Shown piece after piece: positions 10,756 through 24,319 of a stretch of 64,000 bases of DNA (position 1 is its first letter; every line of letters starts with the position of its first letter). Both the position numbers and the translations under genes were made by a program. The stretch comes from Angomonas deanei (Eukaryota; Euglenozoa; Kinetoplastea; Trypanosomatida; Trypanosomatidae). The DNA lies in assembly GCA_903995115.1 (NCBI GenBank), contig LR877156.1, forward strand, positions 310,001 through 374,000, in the 5' to 3' direction. The notes below the pieces were generated by a model, which saw nothing but the letters and a program-made list of their open reading frames with translations, made no database searches and was not told the origin of the DNA.

Positions 10756-13700
10756 ATGAATTCCGCTGCCACCCCAGCCGACACGCCCAACAATAATAAT
10801 AATAATAAAAATGAAAATAATAATAATAATAAAAATAATAAAAGGCGGAAAAGTTCCACCATCACCCCCGAACACACGGAACAGTTATCCTTACGTCGTA
10901 TTGGGAGTCAGTTTATCAAAAAAGCAGATCAACTAGAAGAAGGTGTACCACCCGAAAGCTTTTCCACTTCCCATCATAACTCGTCGCGCGGAAAGTTTTA
11001 TAATATACCGACCTCACGACGACAATCTCGAGCGATCCATAATAATGAAAATAATAATAATAATCAAACTAATATTATTCAAGTTTTATCGTTGAATCAT
11101 CAAAATAATAATAATAATGAAAGTAGAGATAGTAGTTTCCGTAATGCCCCTCGCAGAAGTTTTACATTTCATCAAAATAATAATAATATGAATACGGCTT
11201 TTTCTTTTCCACAAACTCGTTCCCAACGAGCCTCGGTAGTGACGTTAGACGATAATAATAATAATAATAATAATAATAATAGTTTACTAAGTCCTTCCGT
11301 GGCGTCGTCTGGAACACATTTGAATAATAATAATAGCAGTTATCCACAAACTTTATTTTTTCACGGTAATGATTCTAATAATAATAATTAATAATAGTAA
11401 TTTGAGTACGACGGCGTTAAAAAAATTACGCGAAGTGTCTCAAAAAATGTTAGTCGCCGATAATATTGTGAAAAATGCATTATTAAAACAAAAAGGTGGA
11501 AAAAAATAATAAAAATCAAAATAATAAAAATGAAAGTAATAATGTACGAACGGCCGCCGAACGTCAAAAAGAATTATTAGAATTAGAAAAAGCAAAATTA
11601 TTATTGTTTGTCGGGCGAAAATATAATATTGAAAACCGATTGGAAGAAATATTATCCTTGTACAACTCGCATGAAGTATTAACGAGTGAATTGGAAAAAT
11701 TAGAAAACGAAAATAAGAATAATGAAAATGACGAAAAAACGGAAAATAATGCGAATAATAATGTTGCCACGCTCAAAAAAAAATTAAAAGAGGAACAAAA
11801 ATTAGTCGAACAGAGAATTTCGGAAATTAATAAACAATTTTACGACGAGGAAGACCCCCGACACAGCAAACGTCGAAATCAAAATAATAATAATAATAAT
11901 AATAATTCGAATAATAAAAATATTTTGATGCAATCCGATAAAGAAGATTTTAAAATTTCAATTTTAACAAATACCATTCAAAAATTAGAAAAAGAATTAA
12001 ATACCGTTTCTAAAATAAATTTATTATCCGTGGAGGAAAGCGTAAAGGAGGATCGAAAAAAAATGCACAAAAATGCGGTCAGTAATTATAAAGATATGCT
12101 ATTTTTAATTCAAAGTCTGGATGAAATATTTATTAGCGACGATCATTCCTTAGCGGACGACCACCAGGAAAATAATAATGTTAATAATAATAATAATGAA
12201 AATAAAAAAAGAAATAGTAATAATAATAATAAAAACAATTTGAAAAAAAATTATCCGGCGATCAATTTTTTATGACGGAAATGACAAATCTCGGCGATAC
12301 CTTTACCAAAACGGAAACTAAAAATGAAAATGAAAATAAGAATAATAATAATGAAACGATTCAAAATCATAATAGAGAAGTAATCCCGGTATTACCTACC
12401 GATAATAATAATAATAATTATCACAACAATCAGTATTTTGAAGAACCCAGCGTCGTCCCCTTTTCCATCAGTAATTCCAATTTCGAAAATAACAATAATA
12501 ATAATAAATTTCAAAATGATACTGTCATGGACGGCATGAATTTATTAGATTTTATGTTAGACGCGATTCCCGAAAATTATCGAGACGACCCTTTCTATCA
12601 ATCTCATTTTCAAAATAATAATAATAATAATAATAATGAAAATGACGAAGAAAATAATAATTTTAACGGTACGAAAAAATTTAGTACCGCTTCTAGTAAG
12701 ACCGATTCCAGACCGTTTTCTTCTCGTAGTAATAAAAATAATAATAATAATAATTTCAGTAATAATAATAATTCTGATTATTATAATACAGAAGATATCT
12801 ATGATGAAGAAGAAGAGGAAGAAAATGACTCTGCGATAATAATAATAATACTGAAAATAATAATAATTCTGAAAACACTTCGCAGCGGTCCTCTCTTCCT
12901 ACCGGAGAGCGTCACAGCCTTTCCAACAACAATAACAATCATTTAAATAATAATAATCAAAATAGAAAAAAAAAGAAGAGTACAATTCTTTCGTTACGTT
13001 CGGACTTATTGCAAGATTTAAAAAAATTATACGAGTTGTACAACTACGACGCCTACATGGAACAGCGAAAGGAGGAGGCGATGACACGGCTCAAGGAATT
13101 AGATGTATTAAATCAAAAACAAATTTCAGAGGTGGAGGAAAAATTACGACAACGACAATTAGAAAAATTATTATCTGAAACTCAAAATAATAAAAATGAA
13201 GAAGATGTCATGGATATTACGAATATGGGAAAAACAACGACGGTGCGAGGCTCTTCCGCTAGAAATAATAGCAGCAGACCAACTTCTCGAAATAGTGATC
13301 ATAATAATAATACGAATAATAATAATGAAAATGATTTAATGAAAGTGATTGATGAAATTAACGAGGAAAAACAACAAGAAGAAAATAAAGAATGAAAACG
13401 AAAATAATAATAATAATAACAGTGAAGAAATACTGTCGGAAGAGGAAAATGATAATAATAATAATAATAATGAAACCAATCGTAATGAAAATTTAGATAA
13501 ATTATTCGAAGATTTATTAGGCTCCTTCGTCGATATTGACTTAACCGAAAATAATAATAATAATGAAAATAATAAAAATTATCATTTCGATATTTCAAAA
13601 TATAAAATCATTCCCGGACAGGATTTAATTTTTGAAAAAAGTTTACCCGACTTGCAAGTCACCGCATTGTTAATGGGGGTCGTGAAAAAATCCGTGTTGG

Positions 13701-15318
13701 AAAGTGAAATTGAAGAAAATAATAAAAATATCGACCATAACGAAAATAATAATGAAACCGAAAATGAAAAAACAGCAAAAAAGAAAAAGAAGAGTGGAAA
13801 AAAGGAAAATAATAATAAAAATAAAAGTGAGTGTCGCTACGCCTTTCTGTATTTACGCTTACTCAACCACAACCCGTCTTACAGTACTTCCATCGATGTG
13901 CACGTGTTAAATAATAAAATTAAAAATTTAAAATTATGTGTCATGCCAAGCGTCACGAGAAAGGGGTTTCATTATTATTGTAGTCTGCCGCCGCTCCGAG
14001 GTCGCATTGCGCTTCGTCTGGATGTGACGGAAAAGAAAAAAAGTAATAAACATAATTTGAAAAGTGTAAAAAATGGATTTTTTTGCGATGAAAATTGCAT
14101 TTTAGTGAATGGGAAAAATAGAGGATGAGAAAAATGATTTTACAACATTTTTGTTAAATCAAAATAATAATAATAATGAAAATGAAGACGACACCAATTG
14201 GGGAGAAAACGATTCGTTTGATAGTGCGATTGTAGAAAATAATAATAATAAAAATATCGAAAATAATAAAAATAACGAAAATAATAAACCTGTGGAAAGT
14301 AAAGTGGAAAAAGTGACGACCGATAACAAAAATAAAAAGGAAATAGAAAAAGTTCCGCCGAAAACTTCGTAATAATAATAATAATGCAAAAACGAAAAAA
14401 TCTGAAAATACAACGACAAAAGATAAAAAAGAAACCACAAAAAGTTCTATTCCGAATAATAATAATAAAACAGCAAAACCGTCTCGACTACCTTCCCTCA
14501 CCCCGGAAAATAATAATAATAATAATAATAATAATTTAAATAATTCTAATAATACTAATAAAATTCCACTAAGAGATAAAACACCACCGCTACCACCGTT
14601 ACCAACGGAAAGTGAAAATGAAAATAAAAATAATAATAATAATGAAAATTCTGAAAATAATAATCATAATATGAAATCATTAGAGGAAGACGTGGTGTCG
14701 GACCCGCTTCATTGGGGAGAGGAAAAAGAAAGTATATTGGAAGAAGTTTTAGAAAAAAATTTAATTGCACTTTCTGTTTTTTATGTCGTCCCGCCGCGAG
14801 AAATACATAATAGGAATGAAAATCATGAAAGTAAAAATGATAATATTGAAAATAATAATAATGAAAATAGGGAAGAAGAAGAGAATAAAGAAGAAAACAC
14901 GACGGAAAATAATAATAATAAGAATGAAAATGAAAACAAGACGGAAAATGAAAATACAGAAATGACGGAAAAGAATGAAAAAGAGGAACCAAACACAACA
15001 ACAGAAGAAACACTCCAAGTGAATAATAATAATGAAAATAATAATAATGAAAATAACGAAAATGACGAAGATAATATTATTATTGAGGCAGTGCCGGTAG
15101 AGGAGGATGAAAGAATTCAAAAAGTATTGGATAATGTTTTTCAAAATAATAATAATAATAATAAAATTGAAAATGAAAAAAAGAATGAAAATAATGAAAT
15201 CAACGAAAACACGAAAGTCACCTCCGATAATAATGAAAATAACAACAACAATAATAATAATAATAATAATGAAGAAATAGAAAAAGAAGATTCACCGCAA
15301 AATAACAATAATAATGAA

Positions 15319-15358
<40 letters not shown>

Positions 15359-18199
15359 GTAATAATGATAATTTCACGAAAGAGTTTGCAGACGCGCTCA
15401 CAAAGGATTTGGAAGAATTATTAAAAAAAGAGGAAAATGAATTATTATCTGAAAATGAAATAACCGATGAAAATGAAAACGAAAATGAAGATAATAATAA
15501 AGAACCGAATTTAGCAGAAAAATTGGCAAAAGAATTACTTTCTGCCATTGATGATATTCATAATAATAATAATGAAATAGAAAATGAAAATAATGAAATA
15601 ATCGAAAATGAAAATAATAAAAATGAGGAAAATAATTATAATAATGAAGAAAATGATAATAATAATGAGGAAAGACCATTCTCGGCGCCTTTTTCTTCCA
15701 AACAATCGTACAGAGTGGTGAACGAAGAAAATAATAATAATAATAATACGAAAAAAAATTCAAACAGTAATGAAAATAACAATAATAATAAAAATAAAAA
15801 TAAAAATGCTGCCTTATATCACTACGATGAAACCATTTCTTTTCAAAATACGGACGAAACACAAAAAAATGAAGATGAAAATAATAATAATAATTTACTT
15901 TTTGACGGCGACGATCAAAATATTTTAATTCAAAGTAATGCCATTAAAAATATAAAAAATATTCTTTCGGAGAATCAAAACAATAATCCTAAAATTATTA
16001 CGTCCGTTAGCAAAAGTAGCGGAAAAACGACGGTTCTGGCCCCTATCGATTTCATTGAAAATAATAATAATAATATTTCTCAAAATAATAATCATAAAAG
16101 TAAAATTACTGCGATTCCTTCCAATAATAATAATAATAATAATAATTATCAAAATACAAATAATAATAATAATAATGAAAAAATTATGAAAAATGCGCCC
16201 AAATCGGTAAAAGACGCGAATAAAATGTTAAAATCTGTTATTCAAAATAAAAACGAAAAAATAATAATAATAATAATAATTCAGAAATGAAAATATTATT
16301 AAGTGAGGCGCGTGAATTATATTTACAAGACCCCATTCGTTACCACACCGTCGTCAATGAAATTATGAACGAAGTGGCAAGACAATTTTACGAGGAAGAA
16401 AAATATAATCATAATAAAAATAGTAATAATGAAAATGAAAATATTAAAAATGAAAATAATAATGATAATAATAATAATGAAAATAATAATAATGATAATA
16501 ATTTAACGGAAGAAAAGGTTTTCGATAGCAAAAAGAATTCTTTAAAGGATAATGATGAAACGGAAAGTAATAATAATGAAAATTGGAAAAATAAACCATA
16601 ATAAAAATATGAATAATAATATAAATAATAATAATACAACTAATAAGGAAGAGAGAAAACCAAGTAACGATAATAATAATAATAATAGCAACAATAACGA
16701 AGATAGGAAACGAAGTGATAATAATAATAATGAAAACAATAATAATAATACTGAAAATAATAACAATAATAATAATAATGTAGATGGAAATAATTCTATT
16801 TCGTAATAATAATAAAGTGAATTTACAGATTGTGAACTTTACCAATCCAAATAAACAAAATCATAATAATAATAATAATGAAAATAATAATAATAATTTT
16901 CAATACAGTAGCGTTATTCCTCATAATAATAATAATAATAATAATAAAGTTCAGTTTAGTTTTACAAAAGAAGAATCCCTAAATCATCATCATCATCATA
17001 TAAAGGACGAAGACGAGGGCGAGGCGGAAATTAATAAAATGTTAAACGAACAATTACAATCGAAATTAATTTTAAATATTATTTTGGAAAAAATGAAATC
17101 TCTTTGGGCGCAAAAAAATCGATTAAGTCATGAAAAAAAGCGAAAAAGAAGTCAAAAAGTTAATTTTATCGAAACTAATAATGAAAACGAAAATAATAAA
17201 ACATTTCAGCATTTATTTGAAAACACGATGGAGGCGTCGTGGCAGATACAAAAGAAACAAGTGATGAATTTAAATAAAATTATTGAATTATTGGATAAAA
17301 AAACGGGCCGACGACGTCAATTTCATAATAATAATAATAATAATAAAACTAAAAATATTAATTATTCTTCTTCTTTTATTCCTTATTATAGAGATGATAA
17401 CGTATTATGCAGCACGTATCAAAATAATAATATTAATAATAATCATCATTTAAGTATTTCTGAAAATAATAATAATAATAATACGTTTGTCGGTAGTCTT
17501 CCAAGTTATAATAAATCGATTCCGGTTTTTCATAATTCTGCAAATAGTAATAAAAATAAAAGTATGAATAATACGAAAAAAAGTGTATTTCTTTCCACGT
17601 TTCCTCTCACCACTCAAAATAAAAATAATAACAATTACAATTATAATAATAATTCGATTTATTACGAAAATAATAATAATAATTTTAATTTTCAAACGAA
17701 TTTTTTTCCTCAACATAAACTATTCCATGCCATGACGTTGGCCAAAAAAAGAAAATTATTACCACTACGACTGGTGAAAAAAAAAGTATATTACGAGTGG
17801 AATCAACATTTATTATACGGCTATAAACGGCAAAACTTTACCGTTCCCAGCAAAAATAAAAAAAATATTAAAAATAATAAAAATAAAGAAAGTCAAATTC
17901 ATTATCAAACGATTAGCTTTAACGGTCCTTCCGTCTTCATCGGCGATAAAGAAGAAGTGGAATATTATAATCAACTCTACCCACGAAAAAACGCAAAAAA
18001 TAATTATTCTAATCATAATAAAAATAATAATCATTATTATTTAGCGTCGCGTAATATGATTGAAATGCCGGCCGGGGCGGCGCAACAACATTCTCTGGAA
18101 AGTCAAATAAGATATCGACGACGATTGCATAATATCAATTTCGTGAGTAAAAAATATAGTCCGAGGCCGGAGCACGAGGCGGACCTGCCACCGCAATAA
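10756..18199 (+). CDS. Giant Asn/Glu-rich protein, about 10 frame breaks
   Basis: From the ATG at 10,756 to the stop at 18,197-18,199 there is no T-rich intergenic spacer, and low-complexity coding sequence of the same kind continues throughout, so I treat it as one gene of about 2,480 codons. It is read in seven long pieces plus short linkers. Seven changes look like +1 (near 11389, 11508, 13393, 14115, 14370, 16599, 16804) and three like -1 (near 12270, 12838, 16265). Non-repetitive islands: a coiled coil (NIENRLEEILSLYNSHEVLTSELEKLENE), a possible beta-rich domain (CRYAFLYLRLLNHNPSYS to LRGRIALRLDV), a helical segment (KILLSEARELYLQDPIRYHT) and a basic C-terminus (AKKRKLLPLRLVKKKVYYEW). 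No family recognised. It could be two genes, but no internal splice signal or intergenic tract was seen. Confidence 0.55.
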
Positions 18200-18465
18200 T
18201 AAATAAAAATAAAAATAAAAATACATGTAATTATTATTTATTCTTTTTTTTTTTTTTTATGTATTATTTTTTTTTGAAATGCTGATCATGTTTTATATTT
18301 ACTGTTTATCAAAAAAAATAATAATTATTATTATTAATAAATGAATATTATGTGTCTTTTTATTATTATTTTTTATTATATAATTATGAAATACTTCCTT
18401 TTTCTCTCTTTTCTGATTTTTAAAAAGTAAAAAAAAAAAAAAAATAGATAAATTAATTATTCAAT

Positions 18466-18484
18466 AGTTTTTTTTTTTTTTTAG
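18466..18484 (+). promoter_or_regulatory. Splice acceptor abutting the start codon
   Basis: A T-run of about 15 ends in TAG with AG at 18,483-18,484, immediately followed by ATG at 18,485. If used, the mRNA would have no 5' UTR of its own beyond the spliced leader. Confidence 0.5.
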
Positions 18485-18514
18485 ATGGGATGTAATCAAA
18501 GTGAAATTAAACAA

Positions 18515-18550
<36 letters not shown>

Positions 18551-19760
18551 CATAAAGTACCGCCACGAAGTTGGTATGCATTATTTTATAATAATGAAGG
18601 AGACGTCTTTGAGGAAGAAAAAAGAATGGAAAGTCATTTACAAAACACAAAAAAAATTGTCTTTTCCAATGAATTTATTTCATTATCGACGGAAAAAAAT
18701 GAAAATAGTAATAAAAAAGTTTGGATTAAAACATTTGATTTAACGAATTCGGAAAATAATAATAAAAATGAAAATAATAATTTTTATATTTATGGAATGT
18801 CGTTTTTAGAAACTACCGCCGCCTCTACCGAACACGAAACCCGTCAGCGTATTATTTATTATGATAATGTAGAAAAATAAAAAAATAAACGAACTTCCGC
18901 CTTCGGTAGAAAAATATTATAAAAGTAAATTACAAGTCGAAAATAAAAATAATGAAAACAATAAAGAAATCAATGTGCCGTCGATATTATTCGAAAAATT
19001 AAGTCAATTACCGGAATCCTTCTCGATTTACAATAAACCTTCTTCCAATACACTACTTGGCTTTCAAGTTTTCATAAAAATAGAAAATAATAATAATCAA
19101 AATAAGAATAATAATTTTATTTTCGTGCCAGAGAAATATCCCCTCACGACGACAAGAAGTCTGCCTCAGTGTTCTTTTACATTACCGTTATACGAAAGTT
19201 TCATTTCATGGACGAAAATTCCCATTTTGTTTTTTGGCGATAAAAATCATTTTTTAATGGCATCGATTCAGTTATATAATGGATTTAGTCTTTCTTTTGC
19301 GGAAACTATGTTAGAAATCATTGAAAATTTTTATAAAAATAAGGATAATAAAAATGAAAATATTATGTTACAAGTCGACGTAAAAAATATGTATGGCTGT
19401 GACACGGAGGCGTATTTCTGTTCCACTCCGATTTCGGAAGGAAATTTTAAATTAATCATCAATGAAAAAACCACGAAACCATTTTTGCAACAATACGTGA
19501 CAAATTTAAAAAATTTAATTAATTCCGAAAATAATAATAAGAATAATAAAAAGAAAAAGTTTGACATCACGCTAAAAGATCAACTTATCCGTCATCACAA
19601 CGAAACCGAAAATAAAAAAAAATGTTTTCATTGTCAGAATTTTTTATTGTTTCAGTGTACGTACTGCGGCGCGTATGTTTGTGGCGCCAGAGATTGTAGC
19701 AAATTAAAAGTAAAAGGGTATCCGCAGGGCTGTCGTGAGCATGTACCGCAGGTAGAATAA
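18485..19760 (+). CDS. MGC-acylated zinc-finger protein, one frame break
   Basis: Starts MGCNQSE, the consensus for N-myristoylation of Gly2 with palmitoylation of Cys3. Such dual acylation targets many trypanosome proteins to plasma or flagellar membrane. After an Asn run, the middle has mixed alpha/beta character without a recognised fold. The C-terminal 45 residues hold a Cys/His cluster: CFHC, seven residues, CTYC, four residues, C, four residues, C, then CREH. This is the spacing of a MYND-type finger with small deviations, so it probably binds two zinc ions and mediates protein contact. The frame breaks once near 18,877: frame 2 stops at 18,880 and the +1 frame carries on (KKINELPPSVEKYY). 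One extra A in an A5 run explains it. Confidence 0.65.
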
Positions 19761-20023
19761 TAATAATTAATAATTAATTTTGAAAATGACGTGCGTTTTT
19801 TTTTTTTGTTTTGTATTTGTATTGATTGTATTATTAATAATAATGATTTTTGTTTTTATTATTTTTGTAATGGCGTGTTCTTTCTTTTTTACGTTTTCCT
19901 TTTTGCTATATTTTTTTTTATGCCTTCTCTCTTTTTTTCTATTTTTGTAGAAAAAAGTTAAGATTTTTTCTTTTTTTTTTCCTTTTTTTTTTTTAACGTT
20001 GCAATCATATTTCTATTAAAAAT

Positions 20024-21018
20024 ATGTTTTCGTATCTTTTAGGCAGAACCGCGAAGGAAGAAGAACCAACTTCCCCAACCGTAAATAATAATAATAATAA
20101 TAATAATGAAAATGAAAATAATAAAAATGAAAATAATAATGAAAATCATAAAACGCCAATTTTGGTTTTTCCGTTATTACCGTCACACTTGTCGGAAGAA
20201 TTGTTATTACGATTAAATCATTTTTTTTGTATCGAATCGATAAAAATTGAAAATTTTCAGGTGAAACAAAATTATATTGAATATTCTATTTTAGTGAAAG
20301 GAAATCGGTTTTTTATTCCAAATCAAAATCATAATAATTCAAACAATAATAATAAAATTTCGATCCCCAATATGTATGAGTTAATAAAAAGTTTTCAAAA
20401 TAATAATAAAAGTAATAACGTAAAACTTTTATTTCAAACTTTAATTTCCGATATTTTAACGTCGGATAATAATAATAATAATTATAATTTTGTGCATTGT
20501 TGTTGGCGTCTGCACAGACGTTATCAGTCTTTCAAAGACTTGGATAAACATTTAAAATATATAATCGAAAATAATAATTTACCGTCTTCTTTTTTAAATT
20601 CTGAAAATAACAATCATAATAATAATGAAAATACTAAATCATCGACGCTTTCTCCGTTTTCGTGGATGAATTTTTTAGGAAATAATAATAATAATAAAAA
20701 TGAAAATAATAATAATAATAGTTTCGGTGTGCTCCCCACGTTGCCCTCGACGCACTGGACGGAAGTCACCAATGAAAATATCGAAAAAGTAAAAAAAAGA
20801 AAAATTCAGCTTGAAATTTATTTACAACAATTAGTATTACCATCCTATAATTTTTTTTATATTTGTTTTTTATTGCCGCTTTTATCTTTTTTGCACGAAG
20901 ACGAAACGATCGAACAATATACGTTCATTTCGGATATACAACACGAAAATAATAATCATCCTTTAAACAATAATTTTCAAAATCAAAATACTATTTTACA
21001 AGTTTTTCATCCACACAC

Positions 21019-21055
<37 letters not shown>

Positions 21056-24000
21056 TTATGTATTCAACCTTTATTGGGCGTGAATGTTTCTGTCAACAAT
21101 GAAAATGAAAATATAGTTGAAATTTTATCGCCCTGTGATCCAACGATAAAAGAAAATATTAATTTTCCAGAAAATAATAATGAAGGTGAAAATGAAAAAT
21201 CGATCCAAGTCGAAAAAGAAGAAACCAATCAAAATAATAATAATAATAATATATTAACGGAAATTTTAGAAGATGAACGACTACCAACCGGCTCTCAATA
21301 TCATTGTTATGATTGTGATGTACGATTTCATAAAAATAATAATTTAAATAATAATAATAATAATATAATTCCTAAAAAGTGTTTTTTCTGTCGTCATCAG
21401 TTTTGTCCGAATTGTATTACGATTTTCACATTACCGTTTTCTTTTTCGAATAATGAAAATGAAAATAATAATGAAAATGAAAATAATAATGAAACGTTGG
21501 TGAAGTCGTGTCGTCACTGTGCGGAAAACGCAAAAAGACGAATGAGAAAATTTAAATATTTAAATCAAAATAATAAAAATGAAACGAATAATAATAATAA
21601 TAATTCTAAAAATAATAATAATACCGTCAGTTTAGGTTCTTCCCCCACCGACAGTAATGAAGTTAATTATTTTAATAATAATTTTCAAAATAATAATAAG
21701 CCGCTAAAAATGAGTGATATTCACATTATTTCCACAATCGGAAAAGGCACTTATGGAAAAGTATTAAAAGTAAAAATAAAAATAATAATAATAATCAAAA
21801 TAATAAAAAATATTACGCCATGAAAATGCTAAATAAAAAAATTGTCTTCCAACGTTTCATGTCGCATTATATCAAGGAAGAAAAAGAAATTTTAGTGCAT
21901 TCGCTACCGAAACATCCTTTTATCGTGCATTGCGATTTTTGCTGTCAAACGGAACAGTATTTATTATTTTTTTTAGAATGTTTGACCGGTGGGGAATTAT
22001 ATAACTGTATTTATCCTCAATTAGTCTTATCGGCTGGTGAGGAGGATATTAACACTAATAATAATACAAAAAAAGAAAATAATCATAATAATATGTTTAA
22101 ACATAATGCCGTTTTGTTTTATGCCTGTGAGTTGGTCTTGGCCATTTCTCACCTTCATGCGTATTATGTTTGTCATCGTGACATAAAAGCGGAAAATATT
22201 ATTTTTACGGAGGAGGGACACATCAAAATTGTCGATTTCGGCCTCGCTAGACGAAATTTTCGTACCGTGGAGGAAAATAATCCTCCAAATCATGAAAAAA
22301 AAGTGGAAAATAAAAGCTTTGTCGGCAGTCCGGAATATGTTTCACCGGAAATTATAAAAAGAGTCCCGCAAGACACGTCCGTGGATTGGTGGTCGTTTGG
22401 CATTTTATTATTTGAAATGTTAGCCGCTTTTACGCCCTTTTTTGCACGAAAAAATAATCAAATTTATGAAAATATTTTAAATGAAAATCATTTCAATAAT
22501 AATAATTCAAATTCTAATAATAATAATGAAAAAAAGGAAGAAAGAAAGTGTAATTTATTGTACTCGTTTGATCCGACAAAAATAAATTATTTTAATAATA
22601 ATAATCATAATTTAAACGAAGACGATAAAAATTATCATTTATTTATTTCTTGGGTGACGGAAACGCACAATGATATTCATTTTAAAAATAGGAACGACAA
22701 AAAAAAAAGTGAATTATATTTCAAAAAACGATTTTCGCCGAACGTTTTATTATTATTACAAAAATTATTGGAAAGAGATTATCAAAAACGAATGAAAACA
22801 GTAAATGAAATAAAAAAACAAAAATATTTTGAAAATGTGGATTGGGGAAATATTTTCTCGTTAGCGGTCGAACCGCCGTTAAAACCGAAATTTATTCGTA
22901 TTCTTTATCCAAATAATAATAATAATAATATAATAATAATAATAATATAAAAATTGTCGATGATATGCGTTATTTTAAGCGAATGTTTACGTCCGAGTGG
23001 AGTCCGTTATTAATGGAAAATAATAATAGTAAAAATGAAAATAATAATAATAATAATAATATGATTACCACCGATGCGCATTATTTTAAGTTATTCGATA
23101 CTTTTCCAATTTTAAACGAAGAAAATAATAATAATAATGAAAATCAAAATAATTTAAATAATAATAACAATAATACTGTTTTATCGATCAGTCCCACTGC
23201 CATGACAACGCCGTTATTTTCCTCGATTCAAAATAATAATTTAAATAATTTTCAAAAAAATAATAATTTTATCGAGGAAGAATTATTACTAAAAGGTGTC
23301 TGGAAATTGATAAAACTAGAAGTCCATTCGTTAAACGATGATCGTGTGATTTATCCTTGGGGAGGAAACGTCACAGGCATGCTAAATTTTTTTATTTTAA
23401 ATTTTGATCATCATCAAAATAATAATAATAATAATAATAAAAATAAAAATAAAACCGTCAGTCGGAGTGCCTCGGCGTCTTCGCTGCCTTTTACAGAAAA
23501 TAATAAATAATAATAATAATAATTTTAGTTTTGATAATAATTTTGAAAATAATAGTAATAATGAAAATATTGAAAAAATATTTTCAATGCAGTTATCGAT
23601 GGAAGGAGACGACCGACCCCAAATTAATTTTAATAATAATAATAATAATAATAATATTCATTTCACAAATAAATTGAAAGAAATTATAAATAGTTTTGTC
23701 TCCTCTTTTGGCATTTACGAAGTCAATAATAATAAAAATCAAAATAATAATTTAAATAATAATAATAATAATAAATTATTATTATTACATCACAAGTTAA
23801 ACTTATTACCGCACTTATCGGAAGAAACGATTTCTTATTCGATGAAATTATTTTCACATATTATTTCAGATCAAAATAATAATTTATTAAATAATAATAA
23901 TAATAATAATAATATTTCGTTTTCTTCCTCGTCGGTTCCGTTTGAAAATAATAATAATAATAATAATAATATAAATGAAGATTCTCATTTATTTTTGGAA

Positions 24001-24078
24001 TTATCGTCCATGTCGTTTGACGTACCGGAAGAAAATATTCAAGCAAAAACGGTATTATTATTTTACAAAGTGGGATAA
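20024..24078 (+). CDS. PX-FYVE-AGC protein kinase with lipocalin-like C-terminus, three frame breaks
   Basis: Four modules in order. (1) PX-like domain, with the phosphoinositide-binding signature CCWRLHRRYQSFKDLDKHL. (2) FYVE-like zinc finger (HCYDCDVRF, KKCFFCRHQFCPNC, KSCRHCAENAKRRMRKF). (3) AGC Ser/Thr kinase: glycine loop IGKGTYGKV, Lys in YAMKMLNKK, catalytic loop CHRDIKAEN, DFG in IVDFGLARR, activation segment FVGSPEYVSPE, and DWWSFGILLFEML. (4) Near the end, a lipocalin_5-like stretch (LKGVWKLIKLEVHSLNDDRV then YPWGG) with matching last strand TVLLFYKVG. It resembles the T. brucei FYVE-kinase ZFK, but with PX and lipocalin parts added. Probable place: endosomal membranes rich in PI3P. 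All catalytic residues are present. Asn runs interrupt every domain. Frames change near 21,785 (-1, between glycine loop and Lys), 22,930 (-1) and 23,508 (+1). Confidence 0.82.
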
Positions 24079-24269
24079 AAAAATAAAAATAAAATGACTT
24101 CAGAAGAATGAATATCTTTTTTTTTTATATATATTTATATATACGAAATCCTGCAAATATATCGTTTTGTTGTGTGTGCGTGATTCTTTTTTATTATTAT
24201 CTTTCTTTTTCTTTTTTGTGAAAAAAGTATAAATAAAATATTTTCTATTTTATTATTTACTGTTTTTTC

Positions 24270-24291
24270 TCTCTTTTTTTTTTCCTTTTAG
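24270..24291 (+). promoter_or_regulatory. Splice acceptor before mitochondrial candidate
   Basis: A T-rich tract with C residues ends in TTTTAG at 24,290-24,291; the ATG follows at 24,320. Confidence 0.5.
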
Positions 24292-24319
24292 AAAATAATA
24301 ATAATTAGAAAAAAAAAAA

